Source of the DNA: Gammaproteobacteria bacterium | GTDB taxonomy: Bacteria; Pseudomonadota; Gammaproteobacteria; DAOWEP01 | Direction of reading: 5' to 3' | Assembly (NCBI GenBank): GCA_030638455.1 | Contig: DAOWEP010000071.1 | Coordinates: forward strand, 1-18,521 | DNA: 18,521 nt | Shown: positions 14,656 through 18,521 of the stretch, in pieces | How the letters are laid out: every line of letters starts with the position of its first letter | Numbering within the stretch: position 1 is the first letter of the stretch | Made by a program: the position numbers and the translations under genes | The notes under the pieces: model-generated | What the model saw: only the letters and a program-made list of their open reading frames with translations | What the model was told of the DNA's origin: nothing | Database searches by the model: none

Positions 14656-15690
14656 TTAGAACAGATCCTTGTTGACCGCCCTCATCCTTGCATCCTGCTT
14701 GGTAATCAAACCCTGAGAAACCAGTGCCTGCATATGTTGATCCAGTGTTTGCATACCGACATTTTGCCCTGTCTGGATTGCGGAATACATTTGTGCAACC
14801 TTATCTTCACGAATCAGGTTACGAATAGCTGGCGTGCCTGTCATAATTTCCCACCCTGCTGTTCTACCTCCACCAATCTTCTTCATCAGTGTCTGTGAAA
14901 TTACGGCACGCAAGGATTCTGACAACATGGACCTGACCATACCCTTTTCACCCGCCGGGAATACGTCAATCACACGGTCAATAGTTTTCGCAGCTGATGT
15001 CGTATGCAGGGTACCAAACACCAGGTGACCTGTTTCTGCTGCAGTTAATGCAAGACGAATGGTCTCCAGGTCTCGCATCTCACCTACCAGAATAATATCG
15101 GGGTCTTCACGTAGTGCAGAACGCAGGGCTTCACTAAACCCGAGTGTATCTCGATGCACTTCACGCTGGTTGATCAGACATTTTTTACTTTGATGGACAA
15201 ACTCAATCGGATCCTCGATCGTTAGAATATGCCCAAACTCTTTCTCATTCAGATAGTTAATCATGGCTGCAAGTGTGGTGGACTTACCGGAACCCGTCGG
15301 CCCCGTCACCAGTACTAACCCTCTTTGATTATCTGCAATGTCACGAAAAGTATCCGGACAGCCCAGATTCTCCAATGTCAGAATATCTGATGGAATGGTA
15401 CGAAAAACAGCTGCTGAACCCCGGTTCTGATTAAAGGCATTAACACGGAACCGGGCCAGACCTGGAAGCTCAAATGAAAAATCCGTTTCATAGAATTCTT
15501 CAAAGTCCTTGCGCTGCTTATCGCTCATGATATCGTAGATCAAACCATGAACCGTTTTATGATCCATCGGTGGAACATTGATTCGCCTGATATCCCCGTC
15601 CACCCGGATCATGGGTGGAAGATCAGCAGATAAATGCAGGTCGGAAGCTTTATTTTTTACTGAAAAAGCCAGTAATTCGGCAATATCCAT
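14656..15690 (-). CDS. pilT: Type IV pilus retraction ATPase PilT
   Basis: PilT is the hexameric ATPase that drives pilus retraction, twitching motility and DNA uptake. The 344-residue product has KNKASDLHLSADLPPMIRVDG at the start, Walker A GPTGSGKST (130-138), Asp box TIEDPIEF (157-164), Walker B IILVGEMRD (199-207), His box TGHLVFGTLHT (220-230) and the AIRNLIRE motif (288-295) needed for retraction in P. aeruginosa. The length equals that of typical PilT. ATG 15690 is preceded by AAGGAG five bases upstream. It heads the pilT-pilU transcript and is divergent from yggS across a 227-bp gap. All key residues look intact, so retraction should be functional. Confidence 0.97.
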   Translation of the reverse strand: MDIAELLAFSVKNKASDLHLSADLPPMIRVDGDIRRINVPPMDHKTVHGLIYDIMSDKQRKDFEEFYETDFSFELPGLARFRVNAFNQNRGSAAVFRTIPSDILTLENLGCPDTFRDIADNQRGLVLVTGPTGSGKSTTLAAMINYLNEKEFGHILTIEDPIEFVHQSKKCLINQREVHRDTLGFSEALRSALREDPDIILVGEMRDLETIRLALTAAETGHLVFGTLHTTSAAKTIDRVIDVFPAGEKGMVRSMLSESLRAVISQTLMKKIGGGRTAGWEIMTGTPAIRNLIREDKVAQMYSAIQTGQNVGMQTLDQHMQALVSQGLITKQDARMRAVNKDLF

Positions 15691-15876
15691 GCGGTCTCCT
15701 TAGCTCTCAAAAAGGTTATACTGGCACCTTATTTTTATAATTTTATATTGTAGCTATTAGTGTTGAATAAATAATCGGATCGTTACTACAAGCATAGACC
15801 CGGTTCCTGTCTTATCGGCATGATTTTAAAAAAACTTTATCGCTATTATTTATTGAAATAACTAGGGTTATTAAGA

Positions 15877-15900
15877 TTACAGGCCACTACAGACCTGTAA
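15877..15900. promoter_or_regulatory. Inverted repeat before yggS, possible operator
   Basis: TTACAGG (15877-15883) and CCTGTAA (15894-15900) are exact complements around a ten-base spacer, ending 17 bases before the yggS start in the pilT-yggS divergent gap. The dyad could be a regulator site or a leader hairpin. I recognise no specific regulator consensus. Confidence 0.35.
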
Positions 15901-15917
15901 CCACCCTCATTACTACT

Positions 15918-16622
15918 ATGGAAAATCCAGACCAACGATTTCAACAATTACGAGCACATATTGCAGATGCAGAACAGCGCTACTCAAGAACCCCTGGATC
16001 AGTGCACTTACTTGCGGTAAGTAAGACCCATTCTGCCGAGAAAATTCGCGCTCTGATCAATGCAGGGCAGTTGTATATTGGGGAAAGCTATCTCCAGGAG
16101 GCCCTACCCAAGATTAGTCAACTAGCTGACCTCACCTCTGTTAGGGGCGTCCAGTGGCATTTTATTGGCCCAATTCAATCCAATAAAACGAAGGATATCG
16201 CCGAAAATTTCAGTTGGGTGCATACTGTTGACCGAGACAAGATTGCCCAACGACTCAATAACCAACGGCCCGAAAATATGCCGGTATTAAATGTCTGTTT
16301 GCAGGTGAATATCGATGGCGAACCCAGCAAATCCGGCATTACTATCCCTGAGTTACCAGAACTAGCCAAAAATGTAATGTCACTACCTCGTTTAAAGTTA
16401 AGGGGCCTCATGACCATACCCGCACGAAGCCAGAACTTTGAGAAACAGCGACTACCATTCAAGCAATTGAGGCTGGCATTTGAAGAGTTGAATAAAAATG
16501 GCATGGGACTGGATACACTTTCAATGGGTATGAGTAATGACATGGAAGCGGCTATCGCTGAAGGTGCTACAATCATCCGGATTGGCACAGCATTATTTGG
16601 TACAAGACCTCCCATTACTTGA
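15918..16622 (+). CDS. yggS: PLP homeostasis protein YggS
   Basis: YggS (PLPBP) binds pyridoxal phosphate without a known enzymatic reaction and keeps vitamin B6 and amino-acid pools balanced. The 234-residue product has LLAVSKTHSAEKI, with the PLP-binding Lys36 at the same number as in E. coli, then GESYLQEALPKI, WHFIGPIQSNK, VNIDGEPSKSGI, LRGLMTIPA and LSMGMSNDMEAAIAEGATIIRIGTALFG. All are family hallmarks, and the domain is complete. ATG 15918 gives the usual N-terminus; there is no clear Shine-Dalgarno. Divergence from pilT and an order of yggS-proC-yggT is the standard arrangement in gammaproteobacteria. Confidence 0.96.
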   Translation: MENPDQRFQQLRAHIADAEQRYSRTPGSVHLLAVSKTHSAEKIRALINAGQLYIGESYLQEALPKISQLADLTSVRGVQWHFIGPIQSNKTKDIAENFSWVHTVDRDKIAQRLNNQRPENMPVLNVCLQVNIDGEPSKSGITIPELPELAKNVMSLPRLKLRGLMTIPARSQNFEKQRLPFKQLRLAFEELNKNGMGLDTLSMGMSNDMEAAIAEGATIIRIGTALFGTRPPIT

Positions 16623-16696
16623 TAAACAATGACCTGATGACCAATAACCGCAGTTAATCTGCTGCATTTGCTCTACTGGCATCGGGATTTATAATA

Positions 16697-16758
16697 CTTG
16701 AGATAGTACCTTGAGATAGACGTTGTCTGTTGTTACCTTGATAGAGTACTAGTACTCT
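16697..16758. repeat. Short direct repeats and a perfect 16-bp palindrome before proC
   Basis: CTTGAGATAG occurs at 16697-16706 and again at 16710-16719 (13-base period), with a related CTTGATAG at 16737-16744. The latter runs into AGAGTACTAGTACTCT at 16743-16758, a perfect palindrome centred on CTAG. The group lies 34 bases before the proC ATG. No function is assigned; an operator or a decayed repeat is possible. Confidence 0.45.
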
Positions 16759-16791
16759 TTAATACGTTTAAAAGTCATTAAAATTATCATT

Positions 16792-17622
16792 ATGAAAACT
16801 CCTATCATTGGATTTATAGGTGCCGGCAATATGGCCAGCAGCCTGATCGGTGGACTTATTACAGATGGCTGGAGCCCGGATTGCATTCGGGCTGCTGATA
16901 CTGATTCCGCAAGACGTGAAGCAATACGCAGCCAGTTTGCAATACACAGCAGCGAAGACAACATCAGTGTCGCTATGGAGGCAGATGTACTAGTGCTGGC
17001 CATCAAGCCACAGGCCCTGCACCAGGTAGCTACCGAGCTATCAAATACGGTACAGCAACAAAAACCCCTGGTAATTTCTATTGCTGCAGGTGTACGTGAA
17101 CCTGATATAAATCGGTGGCTGGGCGGCAACATTGCTATTGTCCGTAGCATGCCGAATACCCCTGCGATGGTTCAAAGTGGGGCAACCGCAATGATTGCCA
17201 ATGCCGCTGTTACAGAGGAACAGCGTGAACTTGCCGAGACCATACTACGTGCAGTAGGCCTTACCCTGTGGCTTGAAGATGAGAGCCAACTAGATGCAGT
17301 AACCGCGCTCTCCGGTAGTGGCCCCGCTTACTTCTTTTTGGTAATGGAGGCGATGGAGCACGCGGGTCTTGAGCTAGGGCTACCTGGCGAAACTGCACGA
17401 TTATTGACTTTGCAGACGGCCTTTGGCGCGGCCAAAATGGCGCTGGAAAGTACCGATAATGCAGCTATATTACGTGAACGTGTTACTTCTCCGGGTGGCA
17501 CCACGGAAAAGGCGCTAGAAGTTTTTGAAAACGGCAAATTTCGTGAGCTCTTTGATCAGGCACTCAAGGCCGCCTGCGAAAGATCCCGTGAGCTGGCCGA
17601 GTTGATAGGAAAAAATACATGA
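16792..17622 (+). CDS. proC: Pyrroline-5-carboxylate reductase
   Basis: ProC makes proline from 1-pyrroline-5-carboxylate with NAD(P)H, in the cytosol. The 276-residue product has the Rossmann motif GFIGAGNMASSLIGGL (6-21), VLAIKPQ, RSMPNTPAMVQSGATA, LSGSGPAYFFLVMEAMEHAG and the C-terminal TSPGGTTEKALEVFE, which form the substrate site. The length is normal. ATG 16792 gives the expected start; the sequence before it is AT-rich with no clear ribosome site. The stop codon overlaps the yggT start (ATGA), so they are coupled. Confidence 0.97.
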   Translation: MKTPIIGFIGAGNMASSLIGGLITDGWSPDCIRAADTDSARREAIRSQFAIHSSEDNISVAMEADVLVLAIKPQALHQVATELSNTVQQQKPLVISIAAGVREPDINRWLGGNIAIVRSMPNTPAMVQSGATAMIANAAVTEEQRELAETILRAVGLTLWLEDESQLDAVTALSGSGPAYFFLVMEAMEHAGLELGLPGETARLLTLQTAFGAAKMALESTDNAAILRERVTSPGGTTEKALEVFENGKFRELFDQALKAACERSRELAELIGKNT

Positions 17623-18188
17623 ACAGTTACTTTACAGAAGCAGGGGTATTCCTGATCAATGTGATCTTCGGTTTTTATATCCTGATGGTCATGCTCCGCT
17701 TCATGTTACAAATCGTTCGTGCAGACTTTCATAACCCTGTTTCACAGTTCCTGGTAAAGATTACATCACCAGCCCTGAAGCCATTACGTCGCTTTATCCC
17801 CGGTGTCGCCGGCATCGATATGTCTGCTATTGTCTTGCTGTTAGGTTTAAAATTTATAGAACAACTGCTGACTTTTCTGCTGATGGGTTCTGGTATCCAC
17901 ATAGGTGCCCTGATCCTGATATCTGTAACCGGATTAATCAGCCTCGCCCTGTACATTTATATTATAGGTATTTTTGTTCAGGTAATTTTTAGCTGGATTC
18001 AGCCCGGCGCAAGCAACCCGATCATTATATTACTTTACCAACTCACCGAGCCTGTTATGCGCCCTGTACGTCGTCTTTTACCGCCTATTTCAGGACTGGA
18101 TCTTTCACCTTTACTCGCAATCATCGTGCTCCAGTTGATCGTCATGGCCATTCCTCACCTGCAAAGGACCATGCTTAATTTGTTTTAG
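17619..18188 (+). CDS. yggT: YggT family membrane protein
   Basis: A 189-residue integral membrane protein with two copies of the YggT domain. Each has a hydrophobic helix pair followed by a matching signature: FHNPVSQFLVKITSPALKPLRRFIPG in the first half and ASNPIIILLYQLTEPVMRPVRRLLPP in the second (each split here by normal variation). About four to five membrane segments are visible. The function is not established; links to osmotic stress and, in other lineages, to cell division and cytochrome assembly factors have been proposed. It overlaps proC by four bases. The next gene would normally be yggU. Confidence 0.93.
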   Translation: MNSYFTEAGVFLINVIFGFYILMVMLRFMLQIVRADFHNPVSQFLVKITSPALKPLRRFIPGVAGIDMSAIVLLLGLKFIEQLLTFLLMGSGIHIGALILISVTGLISLALYIYIIGIFVQVIFSWIQPGASNPIIILLYQLTEPVMRPVRRLLPPISGLDLSPLLAIIVLQLIVMAIPHLQRTMLNLF

Positions 18189-18234
18189 AAGAAAGCCTTC
18201 CGGCGAATGTGAAGTAACTGTGTAAAGTAACCAG

Positions 18235-18372
18235 ATGACACCGCAATCTGCTTACCACTGGGATGATCAGGGCCTGATCTTGTCGGTAAAAGTCCAGCCT
18301 AAGTACTCTTTCAAGGTGATATCTTGGAATTCAGTTGATCTGTCAACGTTCATAGCAAGGCGCGTCTCGTAG
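18235..18372 (+). pseudogene. yggU: Truncated YggU (DUF167) N-terminus
   Basis: ATG 18235 opens a frame of 45 codons. The first 22 residues (YHWDDQGLILSVKVQP is the recognisable part) match the start of the DUF167/YggU family, which normally continues with an A-S-R-D-type segment and about 70 more residues. From about 18300 the family match stops, and the frame runs into repeat sequence and ends at TAG 18370-18372. The location directly after yggT is the normal yggU position. Whether the rest of yggU lies beyond the inserted sequence cannot be seen, because the window ends. Confidence 0.65.
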
Positions 18373-18521
18373 CGAATGGCCGTAGTCCTTTGCAAGAGGC
18401 GCAACGCGGCTATGGACGTTGACAGTCCAACCCTTCGGGCATTCCTGTGGTGTCCCGCAATGGCGTTGCAGTGCTTGACAAGGACTAGCCATTGCCTTCG
18501 CACTGCGCCTTACCGCGAAAC
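18300..18521. repeat. Structured repeat element interrupting yggU
   Basis: A stretch unlike the flanking genes in composition and with strong internal symmetry. CTGTCAACGTTCATAGC (18340-18356) pairs with GCTATGGACGTTGACAG (18409-18425), 16 of 17 positions, around a 52-base centre. That centre plus right arm (18357-18425) has an imperfect inverted copy at 18445-18511. The two share AAGGCGC, AATGGC, TAGTCCTT, CAAG and GCAACGC in the same order, roughly 60% identity overall. No credible protein is encoded; the minus-strand ORF across it mixes repeat and yggU sequence. It may be a dispersed repeat or a small non-autonomous mobile element. The right boundary is outside the window. Confidence 0.6.

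Noticed and set aside
1..18521. CRISPR array, tRNA or rRNA
   Set aside because: Read through for regularly spaced repeats and for tRNA- or rRNA-like sequence by eye; none seen.

Overview
The window looks like a chromosomal segment from a non-enteric gammaproteobacterium. The clearest reason is gene order. From left to right it carries bioA (3' part), rsmE, a pilK-like cheR, gshB, tonB, yqgE, ruvX, pyrR, pyrB, an inactive pyrC-like gene, pilU, pilT, yggS, proC, yggT and a yggU fragment. As I remember it, this is essentially the PA0420-to-PA0391 stretch of Pseudomonas aeruginosa. AT-rich intergenic regions, a PyrK-type subunit and several weak Shine-Dalgarno sequences argue against Pseudomonas itself; I cannot name the genus.

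Layout. 1-1363: end of bioA, then rsmE. 1364-3319: an accessory gap where P. aeruginosa has the large Pil-Chp chemosensory operon. It holds a 67-codon minus-strand ORF with a minus-strand terminator, three inverted repeats, and an IS30-family element with 28-bp ends whose transposase is frameshifted. 3320-4204: a PilK-like CheR methyltransferase on the minus strand, without the neighbouring pilGHIJ or chpA. 4515-7482: gshB, followed by a flavinylation-type cassette (apbE, a NusG-domain-II protein and a Gx-transporter-family protein) that I do not recall at this place in Pseudomonas. 7571-9671: tonB-like gene, yqgE and ruvX; ruvX appears to start with ATT. 9677-13459: pyrimidine genes pyrR, pyrB, pyrC' (metal-site residues lost) and a PyrK-like electron-transfer subunit. 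13497-15690: pilU and pilT on the minus strand, convergent with the pyr genes. 15918-18188: yggS, proC and yggT. 18189-18521: a broken yggU running into a structured repeat that reaches the window edge.

How the parts fit. PilT and PilU are the retraction motors of type IV pili, and PilK and the TonB3-like protein belong to the same twitching-motility neighbourhood in Pseudomonas. The motors are intact here while the local chemosensory genes are gone or moved. PyrB and PyrC' probably form the class A aspartate transcarbamoylase complex, so a true dihydroorotase must be encoded elsewhere. ApbE attaches FMN to exported proteins; its two membrane-linked partners resemble EetA and EetB of Gram-positive extracellular electron transfer loci. 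I see no tRNA, rRNA or CRISPR array.
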